A program made the position numbers and the translations under genes. The notes below the pieces were generated by a model that saw only the letters and a program-made list of their open reading frames with translations, had not been told where the DNA came from and searched no databases. A DNA stretch of 64,000 nt from assembly GCA_047495785.1 (NCBI GenBank), contig JBLDXI010000020.1, forward strand, positions 1-64,000, read 5' to 3'. The number at the start of each line of letters is the position of its first letter. The first letter of the stretch is position 1. The DNA comes from Lepidodermella squamata (taxonomy: Eukaryota > Gastrotricha). Shown here one piece after another: positions 1 through 9,500 of the stretch.

Positions 1-663
1 ACACATCTCGTGAGAGTTACTTGGACGCGGAACTGGCGAGGCTAAAAATGGCAGAACACAAGTCTTCTGTATTATTGCAAACGGCTGCCATGTCACTGTG
101 AAGTCCGCGCTGACACCAAGCCCTTCTTTGTCAGCGGCCCTGTAAGTCGTAGCCAGAGCGTCATCCAGCGCTGCCTTGACCGGAGGTGTCGCCGACTCGT
201 ATATCTCCTTGAGGCTCAGCCATTTCTCCGCTGCTCTGGCCAGGTTAACAGTTATCTTTAGCCTCAACTTCTCGCCCACCAGTTTCAGCGACAGGTCGAC
301 CGCCTCATTGGCCAGCGGTTCATAGTCTAATATGTCGTTGTCGCAAACGATCTTCGCGATGTCACGAACTGCCGGGTCAGACAGAGGAGATAGACTCAAA
401 ACTTTGGTCTTGTAACCGTCCATGTCCTTGAACACACGGAACGTTTGACGCCAAAAATCATTGAAAAGTTGCGTAGCGCGTTCAGTCGAGTCGCCGCCGG
501 TTCGGTTCGTCGGGTTGAAAGCCGATAGAAAAGCCGTGAAGCGATCGTTCGAACTCGAGGACCGCCCATCATCCGAGCGACGATCGCCGTTCTGACCATC
601 GAAACGCTTCCGATTGTACTTGCCGTTACCGTTGCCGAATCGATTGTTGTGGTTACCAGGCAT
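1..663 (-). pseudogene. ORF a, left-arm copy (cut by window edge)
   Basis: Mirror copy of the 7825-8723 ORF. It starts at the ATG at 663, runs leftward and is cut by the window edge. It encodes the same Asn/Arg/Gly-rich N terminus followed by a predicted alpha-helical region, and shares the same apparent one-base frameshift (here near position 100). The shared lesion shows the two arms were copied after the frameshift arose, or that both represent the same molecule. Confidence 0.7.
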
Positions 664-728
664 CTAAGAAGATATTAAACAAATTCATTAGTGAGTTGAA
701 CTAACATCGCACGTACGGCACAAGCAAA

Positions 729-784
729 TTGTTAGGGTTAGTTTAGGGTTAAATACCAGACAGGAAGCCTAAGCAACCCCGGCA
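729..784 (-). other. CCGGGGTT hairpin motif with degenerate telomeric repeats, left-arm copy
   Basis: Mirror of 7705-7760. On the minus strand it reads GCCGGGGTT, a short hairpin, GTCTGG, then two or three degenerate CCCTAA units. It lies in the putative intron of ORF a. Confidence 0.6.
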
Positions 785-1325
785 AAGAGGCTCTAATGCA
801 GTTCAACCCGAATGAATTTTTTTAAAAGTGAGCTTACCATGTTCGTTGTTTCTTCCGCGGGGATAACGGACGATAATACACAAAGATTTTAACAGAATCT
901 AAAATACAGAAACAATACAAATTGCTAGTTACAAGTTAAGGTTACCAGAACCTTAAATCATTTGTTTATAATAAATCGCCAATGTAGACACTAACCATAA
1001 GTGCCTAAGGGTGTGGCTCAAAAAGGATAGGGTGTGAACCTTAAGTGGTTAAGCCTATACAGGCTATTCCGTATTTAAATCTCTCAATGCTGAGATCGAG
1101 ACCGAATAGGATTTATGGTTCGTAACCATATCCAGTTATGTGGTTCAATCCGACCATAAGTATATGAACCTTAACTTAGGTCAAGCTTCAGTTCAGGGCT
1201 CTTGCTGAACCTTAAGTTATTTAGACTTAAGATACCTTAAGTCGACCCTAAGTTATTTAGGGTCAGGATACCTTAAGTCAACCTGAGCAGCCAAGGTGCC
1301 ACCACAGTTGCGGGAAGCGTGTTTC

Positions 1326-1531
1326 TAAATGCCACCCATTAGGGGGAAGCCAACCGATTATGCCACCCGTTGAAGGGAAGCCGCAAATGTGATGCCACCC
1401 GTTGAAGGGAAGCCGCAAATGTGATGCCACCCGTTGAAGGGAAGCCGAAAAGGTAACGCCACCCTTTTAAGGGAAGCCGACAACAAAACGCCACCCATTA
1501 GAGGGAAGCCAAGCCACCCGTGGAGGGAAGC
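1326..1531 (-). repeat. GGGTGGC/GGCTTCCC tandem repeat, left-arm copy
   Basis: Mirror of the 6956-7160 array. About seven degenerate units of roughly 30 bases each combine GGCTTCCCTT with GGGTGGC, immediately 3' of the hammerhead on the minus strand. Confidence 0.85.
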
Positions 1532-1610
1532 ACCCGATAATTAAGTTGAGGAGCGGTATTCAGTGAAATAACAGAATGTAATGCTAGATATAGTAAGCAA
1601 CGCCCATAGT

Positions 1611-1652
1611 GTCAGACCGGTTTCGCCTGTGGGCAGCAGGCTCATCAGTGAC
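1611..1652 (-). ncRNA. Hammerhead ribozyme (type I), left-arm copy
   Basis: Minus-strand mirror of the ribozyme at 6835-6876, identical in core and stems: GUCA/UGAC stem I, CUGAUGA, a 5-bp stem II, GAAA, self-complementary CCGG stem III, and cleavage after GUC. Confidence 0.9.
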
Positions 1653-2367
1653 TCTAGTTGCTTAAAACAAAATCCGCTCGAATGACGAAAATGTTCGAAA
1701 ATGAGGCTTTTTATACTGCGGTCCCTTCCGCCATTTTGAAAAAAATCGTGGCACGTGGGTTTTGGCGCGAAATTTTTTCTAGAAACTGATGTTATTTTCA
1801 TAACTCGGTGGTGGTGGTTAGTTTATTTCCAAGGGTTGACACGTTTTGGAATTTATTGGCCGCAGGTGATTTCAAGGTCGCTTAGCCGCAGGCGATAGAC
1901 TTAGAGTTAAGGTTTCTTACTTATGATTTCTTATGTTAGAAGTCGTTTGACCCTAAGTTCGGTATCCAGCAACATAGTCGATTTAAGGTTACTGTATATT
2001 ATTTAAGGTTCTGTTGAGTTTCGCTGCTCGTTTAAGTCCTCAAACCATATGTTAGATTTATGGTTAAGGTTACCCATTATCCTTCCTTTAATATAAGCCC
2101 ATCCCCATAAAGTGGACTTAAGGTTAGAGTCCCATAGTTAGAGCAAATGTGCATTTCCGCGTTAGGTTCTGTAGTAAAACCTTAAGTTTTTGACTTAGGG
2201 TTAAGGTTCGGGAATACCTTTGGACTTGTTGTGTTTCTGTTCTTTTTATGGTTTATGGTTAGAGTTAAGGTTCATGCCCCTGAAAAAGTCGTAAAATGCT
2301 CAACAACATGTTTTTTTATTTCAGAACACTCATCAGTTACACTCACATGACACAGACACAAATTGTC

Positions 2368-3583
2368 TCAAAAATCACGCTTCTTCATGATTTCGGCGCG
2401 AAGGCGAAGACGTTCTTCATCCAGCGCCTGAGCCTGGCCTAGCAGCTCTTTTCCGTGCTTCTTCAGGAAGTGGCCAAGTAAGCCGTCCGATCTGGTGCAA
2501 GTAAAGGCGCACGATCCAACTCGGCAGAAGATAATTGATTCTTTCTCGCCAGAGGCTGTAGGAGGTTGCTCAACACGCTCCCAGATGAGGTCGCCGTCGT
2601 AGTTGGCGCGGAGTTGATCCCAAGCGAGGCTTTCGGCTACCGCTCTAGCCGAGCCCCCAGCTAATCTTCGACTCGTAGTGGCGGGTCCTCGAGCAGGGGT
2701 GCTGCGGATAGTGACCGTGCTACTACTGCTCGATGACAATGAGCGTTCTGCGAAAAGGTAAAGTTAAGGTTACGGTATTCAATAAAGAGAGTTTCTTACC
2801 CTCTAACGACGGAAGTGGTCGTTTGCGATTCGCTCTGTTGACCGTAGGTGCGGAAGACGAAGCCATTGACCAGTTGAAGCGGGGTGCTGGTGACGAGGCT
2901 GCCGAGCTTGTAGCGCTGCTAAGTTCCAGTGGAGTCGAGGTTGCTCCTCCTCTCAGAGGCCGTCCGAACAAGTCGATATCCACGAAAAGTTCGCGATCGA
3001 GACGGACAACACACTCTCTGGTCGACAGTTTCGGATCTGGAGTCTCCAGGGTCGTATCTGGTTGCAGAGTTCTATCCAGGCGTGAGTGCGATTCGTCGGG
3101 TAGCTGATCGTCAGCCTCGACCTCGATCGCGTCTTCAGTAGTCGAAATCACTGGTGAGTCGGCGATTTCGATGACGCTATCATGGTCGCTTTCCGGTGCC
3201 GCGCTGCTGGTGACGACTACGGGTCCGTCGGTGCCCCGGGCCAGCTCTGGTTCCAAGTTGACTTGGGCACCATCGTCCTCAAGGAGGTCGAGGGCCTCCT
3301 GTAAAGTAGCCGAGTCTGCAGCAGAAAAGCTCCCAAGGCCACTAAAGGTTGACGCGCACACTTCGGGACCGTTGCTCGCCGATGGTTGTTCGAGCCTGCG
3401 ACCAATGGTAACGGGGGAGGGGCAGGGGGCTCTCCAAGCCGACTCAGGAGCCCAGCGGCCGGTGTCGTACGTGACGCCGAAGTTGAAGAATCTCCAACTC
3501 GGTGAAGTCGTGTCAGCTGGAAATGTTGTTATAGGGTTACGGATGCAAAGAAAGGATAAAAAAGGCAAGTAAATTTGCACCAA
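2368..3583 (-). CDS. Single C2H2 zinc-finger protein of the telomeric element, left-arm copy
   Basis: Mirror of the gene at 4905-6120. Coding exons here are about 3583-2800 and 2747-2368 on the minus strand, separated by a 52-base GT-AG intron. The protein has an acidic, Ser/Thr/Pro-rich N-terminal half and one finger with spacing C-x4-C and H-x4-H near the end. It differs from the right-arm copy by one visible amino acid (Thr for Ala). The start codon is not resolved because the open frame lacks an early ATG. Confidence 0.65.
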
Positions 3584-3685
3584 CTGTTTTATTTCTCACA
3601 AATGTTAGTATCATGTTGGATCATCGTCAAATGTCATTGTTCAGGGCCATAGTTGCATTGAATGATGTCTTGTGTTGTTGTTTCT

Positions 3686-4196
3686 TTAGCTCTGACCTAG
3701 AAATTCAGATTTAGTGAAACGTTTACGATTATTTTTATTAAGACGAAGAGCCATTTTTCCTTTCCTTCGGATTAGGCTGTACGCGGGTTGAAGTGCTTTA
3801 GCATAGTGTAAAACGTGCATTGTCTCGTAATTTTTCTTTTTCTCCCGGTTGTTGTTGATAAAGGGCCACGTTTTTCCCTCCAATTTTGACAAGGTGCTTT
3901 TTGTAACTTTTGTGAGTAGTGTCCATGAGTACCCCCGTTTAACCAAGCTGTTGAAAAGGGAGAGCGTTGCATATGCCCAATCTGAGAAGGTTGAGGCAAT
4001 TCTGCTGAAGCGTAGAATTTGGGATTCAATGACACCACTGAAAATGTGTTCCGGATGTTCCGATCCGTAACTGAGCAAGGCGAGGTTATCAGTAGGTTTG
4101 AAGTAGACGCCCGTTTCTAGCCTACCCTGTTTTTTATAGATAATCATATCCAAGTATTGGCCACTAATCTGGGAAGAGGTCACTTCAAGTTTGATA
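3686..4196 (-). pseudogene. PLE reverse transcriptase C-terminal fragment, left-arm copy
   Basis: Mirror of the RT 3' part at 4292-4802. It starts at the palindrome axis, so it lacks the YLDD catalytic box that lies in the spacer. It encodes the FKPTDN and RGY-containing thumb region and ends at a stop at 3686. On its own it cannot encode an active RT. Confidence 0.75.
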
Positions 4197-4802
4197 CTCG
4201 GTTGCCGTTACCTCGATGACCTCCTCACGATCTTTCTCAACAACCAAAGATCATCATCCTTTGAAGCGGATTACAAAAAACTGCACCCGAATATCAAACT
4301 TGAAGTGACCTCTTCCCAGATTAGTGGCCAATACTTGGATATGATTATCTATAAAAAACAGGGTAGGCTAGAAACGGGCGTCTACTTCAAACCTACTGAT
4401 AACCTCGCCTTGCTCAGTTACGGATCGGAACATCCGGAACACATTTTCAGTGGTGTCATTGAATCCCAAATTCTACGCTTCAGCAGAATTGCCTCAACCT
4501 TCTCAGATTGGGCATATGCAACGCTCTCCCTTTTCAACAGCTTGGTTAAACGGGGGTACTCATGGACACTACTCACAAAAGTTACAAAAAGCACCTTGTC
4601 AAAATTGGAGGGAAAAACGTGGCCCTTTATCAACAACAACCGGGAGAAAAAGAAAAATTACGAGACAATGCACGTTTTACACTATGCTAAAGCACTTCAA
4701 CCCGCGTACAGCCTAATCCGAAGGAAAGGAAAAATGGCTCTTCGTCTTAATAAAAATAATCGTAAACGTTTCACTAAATCTGAATTTCTAGGTCAGAGCT
4801 AA
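4194..4802 (+). pseudogene. Penelope-like element reverse transcriptase, 5'-truncated C-terminal half
   Basis: An open frame of about 200 codons, cut at its 5' end by the palindrome. It begins at the catalytic box RYLDD (RT motif C), followed by LHPNIKLE, the YLDMII stretch (compare FLD in Penelope RTs), VYFKPTDN, SHPEH-like SEHPEH, and SQILRFSRI, the ordered landmarks of the Penelope-like RT palm end and thumb. It stops about 195 residues after the YLDD box, shortly after the thumb, with no GIY-YIG domain visible. This resembles the endonuclease-deficient PLEs that live at telomeres (Athena/Coprina type). Fingers, motifs A and B and any N-terminal ORF are missing from the window. The identification rests on motif order, not on a search. 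Confidence 0.8.
4197..4291. other. 95-base unique spacer at palindrome axis
   Basis: This is the only non-duplicated part of the palindrome. Read on the + strand it continues the RT frame and encodes the RYLDD motif and the stretch up to the HPN motif. The + orientation is therefore the native one and the left arm is the inverted copy. Confidence 0.9.
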
Positions 4803-4904
4803 AGAAACAACAACACAAGACATCATTCAATGCAACTATGGCCCTGAACAATGACATTTGACGATGATCCAACATGATACTAACATTTGTGAGAAATAAA
4901 ACAG

Positions 4905-6120
4905 TTGGTGCAAATTTACTTGCCTTTTTTATCCTTTCTTTGCATCCGTAACCCTATAACAACATTTCCAGCTGACACGACTTCACCGAGTTGGAGATTC
5001 TTCAACTTCGGCGTCACGTACGACACCGGCCGCTGGGCTCCTGAGTCGGCTTGGAGAGCCCCCTGCCCCTCCCCCGTTACCATTGGTCGCAGGCTCGAAC
5101 AACCATCGGCGAGCAACGGTCCCGAAGTGTGCGCGTCAACCTTTAGTGGCCTTGGGAGCTTTTCTGCTGCAGACTCGGCTACTTTACAGGAGGCCCTCGA
5201 CCTCCTTGAGGACGATGGTGCCCAAGTCAACTTGGAACCAGAGCTGGCCCGGGGCACCGACGGACCCGTAGTCGTCACCAGCAGCGCGGCACCGGAAAGC
5301 GACCATGATAGCGTCATCGAAATCGCCGACTCACCAGTGATTTCGGCTACTGAAGACGCGATCGAGGTCGAGGCTGACGATCAGCTACCCGACGAATCGC
5401 ACTCACGCCTGGATAGAACTCTGCAACCAGATACGACCCTGGAGACTCCAGATCCGAAACTGTCGACCAGAGAGTGTGTTGTCCGTCTCGATCGCGAACT
5501 TTTCGTGGATATCGACTTGTTCGGACGGCCTCTGAGAGGAGGAGCAACCTCGACTCCACTGGAACTTAGCAGCGCTACAAGCTCGGCAGCCTCGTCACCA
5601 GCACCCCGCTTCAACTGGTCAATGGCTTCGTCTTCCGCACCTACGGTCAACAGAGCGAATCGCAAACGACCACTTCCGTCGTTAGAGGGTAAGAAACTCT
5701 CTTTATTGAATACCGTAACCTTAACTTTACCTTTTCGCAGAACGCTCATTGTCATCGAGCAGTAGTAGCACGGTCACTATCCGCAGCACCCCTGCTCGAG
5801 GACCCGCCACTACGAGTCGAAGATTAGCTGGGGGCTCGGCTAGAGCGGTAGCCGAAAGCCTCGCTTGGGATCAACTCCGCGCCAACTACGACGGCGACCT
5901 CATCTGGGAGCGTGTTGAGCAACCTCCTACAGCCTCTGGCGAGAAAGAATCAATTATCTTCTGCCGAGTTGGATCGTGCGCCTTTACTTGCACCAGATCG
6001 GACGGCTTACTTGGCCACTTCCTGAAGAAGCACGGAAAAGAGCTGCTAGGCCAGGCTCAGGCGCTGGATGAAGAACGTCTTCGCCTTCGCGCCGAAATCA
6101 TGAAGAAGCGTGATTTTTGA
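4905..6120 (+). CDS. Single C2H2 zinc-finger accessory protein of the telomeric element
   Basis: Two exons: an open frame ending at 5688 and 5741-6120, joined in phase 1 across a 52-base GT-AG intron (5689-5740). The spliced product is about 385 residues. The N-terminal half is acidic and rich in Ser, Thr and Pro, with a short basic patch (RANRKRP) before the intron that could be a nuclear signal. The C-terminal part has one C2H2 finger (FCRVGSC...GHFLKKH) and ends in a charged helix. The long frame lacks an early ATG; a splice acceptor at 4971 suggests an upstream exon. It lies 100 bases after the RT stop. A second gene at 18046-18797 has the same finger pattern and a phase-1 intron upstream of it, so this is a family. 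I infer nucleic-acid binding; the function is unknown. Confidence 0.7.
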
Positions 6121-6720
6121 GACAATTTGTGTCTGTGTCATGTGAGTGTAACTGATGAGTGTTCTGAAATAAAAAAACATGTTGTTGAGCATTTTACGAC
6201 TTTTTCAGGGGCATGAACCTTAACTCTAACCATAAACCATAAAAAGAACAGAAACACAACAAGTCCAAAGGTATTCCCGAACCTTAACCCTAAGTCAAAA
6301 ACTTAAGGTTTTACTACAGAACCTAACGCGGAAATGCACATTTGCTCTAACTATGGGACTCTAACCTTAAGTCCACTTTATGGGGATGGGCTTATATTAA
6401 AGGAAGGATAATGGGTAACCTTAACCATAAATCTAACATATGGTTTGAGGACTTAAACGAGCAGCGAAACTCAACAGAACCTTAAATAATATACAGTAAC
6501 CTTAAATCGACTATGTTGCTGGATACCGAACTTAGGGTCAAACGACTTCTAACATAAGAAATCATAAGTAAGAAACCTTAACTCTAAGTCTATCGCCTGC
6601 GGCTAAGCGACCTTGAAATCACCTGCGGCCAATAAATTCCAAAACGTGTCAACCCTTGGAAATAAACTAACCACCACCACCGAGTTATGAAAATAACATC
6701 AGTTTCTAGAAAAAATTTCG
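6121..6720. other. Noncoding region rich in AACC(T/A/C)TAA modules
   Basis: No ORF is supported. An AATAAA-type signal lies just after the C2H2 stop (about 6167). From 6210 to 6600 the sequence is dotted with AACCTTAA, AACCATAA and CCCTAAG modules, sometimes with their complements nearby so hairpins can form. They look like degenerate, dispersed telomeric hexamers. The last 120 bases are alignable with 13440-13600, the diverged copy of the same leader. Confidence 0.6.
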
Positions 6721-6770
6721 CGCCAAAACCCACGTGCCACGATTTTTTTCAAATGGCGGAAGGGACCGCA

Positions 6771-6780
6771 GTATAAAAAG
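6771..6780 (+). promoter_or_regulatory. Probable TATA box of the hammerhead-bearing repeat
   Basis: GTATAAAAAG lies 64 bases before the hammerhead. A start site 25-30 bases downstream would place the ribozyme about 30-35 nt into the RNA. The diverged copy near 13610 does not keep the TATA sequence. Confidence 0.45.
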
Positions 6781-6834
6781 CCTCATTTTCGAACATTTTC
6801 GTCATTCGAGCGGATTTTGTTTTAAGCAACTAGA

Positions 6835-6876
6835 GTCACTGATGAGCCTGCTGCCCACAGGCGAAACCGGTCTGAC
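6835..6876 (+). ncRNA. Hammerhead ribozyme (type I)
   Basis: Stem I GUCA (6835-6838) pairs with UGAC (6873-6876). The core CUGAUGA is at 6839-6845, stem II GCCUG/CAGGC encloses a 7-nt loop, GAAA is at 6863-6866, and stem III is only CCGG (6867-6870). The predicted cut is after C6872 (GUC). Every invariant hammerhead nucleotide is present. CCGG is self-complementary, so two RNAs could pair there, as proposed for the short-stem-III hammerheads found in Penelope-like elements and newt satellites. The motif is 100% conserved at 13676-13717 although the flanks have diverged. Confidence 0.93.
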
Positions 6877-6955
6877 ACTATGGGCGTTGCTTACTATATC
6901 TAGCATTACATTCTGTTATTTCACTGAATACCGCTCCTCAACTTAATTATCGGGT

Positions 6956-7160
6956 GCTTCCCTCCACGGGTGGCTTGGCTTCCCTCTAATGGGTGGCGTT
7001 TTGTTGTCGGCTTCCCTTAAAAGGGTGGCGTTACCTTTTCGGCTTCCCTTCAACGGGTGGCATCACATTTGCGGCTTCCCTTCAACGGGTGGCATCACAT
7101 TTGCGGCTTCCCTTCAACGGGTGGCATAATCGGTTGGCTTCCCCCTAATGGGTGGCATTT
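6956..7160 (+). repeat. GGGTGGC/GGCTTCCC tandem array
   Basis: About seven units of roughly 25-32 bases, each with a GGCTTCCCTT-like block and a GGGTGGC block; the central units are identical. GGCTTCCC and GGGTGGC are partly complementary, so each unit can fold. The array follows the hammerhead directly; a diverged version follows the hammerhead at 13717 too. Confidence 0.85.
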
Positions 7161-7199
7161 AGAAACACGCTTCCCGCAACTGTGGTGGCACCTTGGCTG

Positions 7200-7560
7200 C
7201 TCAGGTTGACTTAAGGTATCCTGACCCTAAATAACTTAGGGTCGACTTAAGGTATCTTAAGTCTAAATAACTTAAGGTTCAGCAAGAGCCCTGAACTGAA
7301 GCTTGACCTAAGTTAAGGTTCATATACTTATGGTCGGATTGAACCACATAACTGGATATGGTTACGAACCATAAATCCTATTCGGTCTCGATCTCAGCAT
7401 TGAGAGATTTAAATACGGAATAGCCTGTATAGGCTTAACCACTTAAGGTTCACACCCTATCCTTTTTGAGCCACACCCTTAGGCACTTATGGTTAGTGTC
7501 TACATTGGCGATTTATTATAAACAAATGATTTAAGGTTCTGGTAACCTTAACTTGTAACT
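7200..7560 (+). repeat. Hairpin-forming telomere-like modules
   Basis: Short perfect hairpins are visible: GACCCTAA/TTAGGGTC around ATAAC at 7223-7243, and TATGGTT/AACCATA around ACG at 7357-7373. Several AACCTTAA and CTTAAGG modules lie between them. No ORF is supported. The region sits in the long leader between hammerhead and ORF a. Confidence 0.6.
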
Positions 7561-7646
7561 AGCAATTTGTATTGTTTCTGTATTTTAGATTCTGTTAAAA
7601 TCTTTGTGTATTATCGTCCGTTATCCCCGCGGAAGAAACAACGAAC

Positions 7647-8723
7647 ATGGTAAGCTCACTTTTTAAAAAAATTCATTCGGGTTGAACTGCATTAGAGCCT
7701 CTTTGCCGGGGTTGCTTAGGCTTCCTGTCTGGTATTTAACCCTAAACTAACCCTAACAATTTGCTTGTGCCGTACGTGCGATGTTAGTTCAACTCACTAA
7801 TGAATTTGTTTAATATCTTCTTAGATGCCTGGTAACCACAACAATCGATTCGGCAACGGTAACGGCAAGTACAATCGGAAGCGTTTCGATGGTCAGAACG
7901 GCGATCGTCGCTCGGATGATGGGCGGTCCTCGAGTTCGAACGATCGCTTCACGGCTTTTCTATCGGCTTTCAACCCGACGAACCGAACCGGCGGCGACTC
8001 GACTGAACGCGCTACGCAACTTTTCAATGATTTTTGGCGTCAAACGTTCCGTGTGTTCAAGGACATGGACGGTTACAAGACCAAAGTTTTGAGTCTATCT
8101 CCTCTGTCTGACCCGGCAGTTCGTGACATCGCGAAGATCGTTTGCGACAACGACATATTAGACTATGAACCGCTGGCCAATGAGGCGGTCGACCTGTCGC
8201 TGAAACTGGTGGGCGAGAAGTTGAGGCTAAAGATAACTGTTAACCTGGCCAGAGCAGCGGAGAAATGGCTGAGCCTCAAGGAGATATACGAGTCGGCGAC
8301 ACCTCCGGTCAAGGCAGCGCTGGATGACGCTCTGGCTACGACTTACAGGGCCGCTGACAAAGAAGGGCTTGGTGTCAGCGCGGACTTCACAGTGACATGG
8401 CAGCCGTTTGCAATAATACAGAAGACTTGTGTTCTGCCATTTTTAGCCTCGCCAGTTCCGCGTCCAAGTACGGCTACGTCGACGCAGATGTTTTTGCGCT
8501 CGCCCACGACGTCATCACAAGTTGCGAAGGTCAAGACTGGCCGTTCCCACGCAATCGTGTCGACAACTTTCGCTACCAACAAGACTGGCGACCACCGGTC
8601 GAAACGAAGTTCGTTCGGCCACTACGGCCACTGTACGACATCGCACGCCGGCGACGCATTCGTCTCGTCACCCGACTCGGTCCAAGCGTTGTCAAGCAAC
8701 TCTGCCGAACGAAAGACTGCTAG
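7647..8723 (+). pseudogene. ORF a: basic N/R-rich protein of telomeric element (one frameshift)
   Basis: A first ATG at 7647-7649 is followed at once by a strong donor (GTAAGC); an acceptor TTCTTAG at 7824 precedes a second ATG at 7825, so translation could start at either. The N terminus (MPGNHNNRFGNGNGKYNRKR) is Asn/Gly/Arg-rich like those of ORFs b and c (MSNRNRF, MNHRNRY). A helical domain of about 200 residues follows. Around 8385 the frame shifts: the upstream frame continues with low-complexity residues, while the frame from 8397 to 8723 looks coding (CNNTEDLCSAIFSLASS). Restoring one base would give about 300 residues. I infer a gag/ORF1-like RNA-binding protein; no known domain is recognised. 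Confidence 0.6.
7705..7760 (+). other. CCGGGGTT hairpin motif followed by degenerate CCCTAA repeats
   Basis: GCCGGGGTT, a short stem-loop, GTCTGG, then TTAACCCTAAACTAACCCTAAC. The same block occurs at 12677, 15890 and 17218, each time leading into telomeric sequence. Here it lies inside the 7650-7824 intron. Confidence 0.7.
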
Positions 8724-9454
8724 CCGAACCAATCGACCAGTAGCCAGCGACGATGTCAAGAGTAGCAACAAAGCCACCGACCGTTTATTAATTATTCTTA
8801 ATTAATTCATTAGATTAATTACCACCATTACGCAGTATTATATGTTTCTCCACTAATGTTTTATAGCCTGTTCAACGCGGTATCGGCCAGTAACCCGCAG
8901 CGAGGTCTAATGTTCTGGACGTCAGCGAGTCATAGTCGCGCACGACCACGGCGGCCAAGCCATCCTGGTATCAACCAGTAACCCGCAGCGAGATCCAAAG
9001 TCGATAACGACCTTAGAATCGGCATATCCTGTTTTATGACTTTTATTGCTTTCAATACCTTGATGTCGCCGGCAATAACGCCTTGCGTCAGCTGTCAATC
9101 TTCTATTGGTCATCTTCATCATTGTAATTGTCGTCTCTCAACAGCACAGATGTCACGTTAGCTCGTCATCAAGGCCTCGCCAGCCTAGTAGCACACCTTG
9201 TTACCCATTTGGCTAGAATCACCGATTAACAAGTAGTGGCCACAACATCTGTGCGCTAATCCGATATAGTGCGCACACCTAGACGCACACCTGCCGTAGT
9301 TAACTTGAACTTAGTAACACGTGTGCGCGAAACAACACCTTGTAATCCTAATCCGCTGCGCCTAACATAGTCCGAGGCACACGCACCTGGTACGGTGTTA
9401 TCATAGCGCTGTCACAATAATGTCACTCGTTATAATTCTATCAGAAGTATGATA
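8724..9454. other. Noncoding leader between ORF a and ORF b
   Basis: No ORF is supported. It contains two copies of a 25-base block around CCAGTAACCCGCAGCGAG (8888 and 8976), and several GCGCACACC words from 9268 to 9390. It is probably the 5' untranslated part of the ORF b unit. Confidence 0.5.
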
Positions 9455-9489
9455 TTGGTACTGAAGAAATAGTGAAACCGGTCTACCAA
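9455..9489 (+). ncRNA. Minimal hammerhead ribozyme upstream of ORF b
   Basis: Stem I UUGGUA (9455-9460) pairs perfectly with UACCAA (9484-9489). The core is CUGAAGA (position 7 is free in the hammerhead consensus), then AAUAGU in place of stem II (one A-U pair and a tetraloop), GAAA, CCGG and UC with the cut after C9483. All invariant core bases are present; stem II is far below usual length. The predicted cut leaves a 17-nt leader before the ATG at 9501. The same architecture with a different stem I sequence occurs at 11307-11340. Confidence 0.7.
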
Positions 9490-9500
9490 TAAATCTCGTT

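Larger units (their letters stand above)
1..4196. repeat. Left arm of giant palindrome
   Basis: This arm is the reverse complement of 4292-8487: position x pairs with 8488-x over most of the arm, with a shift of one around 600-1735 caused by compensating one-base indels (for example an extra T near 1736). Only a few differences are visible, including one substitution near 3143 that changes Thr to Ala in the zinc-finger ORF. The arm carries, on the minus strand, the RT fragment, the C2H2 gene, a hammerhead ribozyme, the GGGTGGC tandem repeat and the start of ORF a. It reaches the first base of the window, so its outer end is not seen. Confidence 0.97.
4292..8487. repeat. Right arm of giant palindrome
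   Basis: Reverse complement of 1-4196 with only a handful of mismatches. In the + direction it carries RT 3' end, C2H2 gene, AACCTTAA-rich noncoding region, TATA box, hammerhead, GGGTGGC array, hairpin region and ORF a. Sequence continues into unique DNA to the right, with no sign of an end at 8487, so the match is limited by the window or contig start. Confidence 0.97.

Noticed and set aside
1326-1531. CRISPR-like array
   Set aside because: Units are degenerate tandem repeats without unique spacers, in a eukaryotic context.
2929-3572. Plus-strand ORFs over the left-arm zinc-finger gene
   Set aside because: Antisense shadows of the spliced minus-strand gene, which has a conserved homologue and consistent splice phases.
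6145-6175. CTGATGA followed by GAAA after the C2H2 gene, hammerhead-like
   Set aside because: No stem II between the boxes and no stem I or stem III pairing; the GAAA is part of an AATAAA-type context.
7705-7745. CCGGGGTT hairpin as a known self-cleaving ribozyme (HDV-like or twister)
   Set aside because: The required nested double pseudoknot or the twister consensus could not be built from the visible pairings.
7735-7760. CTAACCCTAAC as a telomerase RNA template
   Set aside because: Such a template-like word is expected in any telomere-derived sequence, and no pseudoknot or other telomerase RNA landmark is visible.
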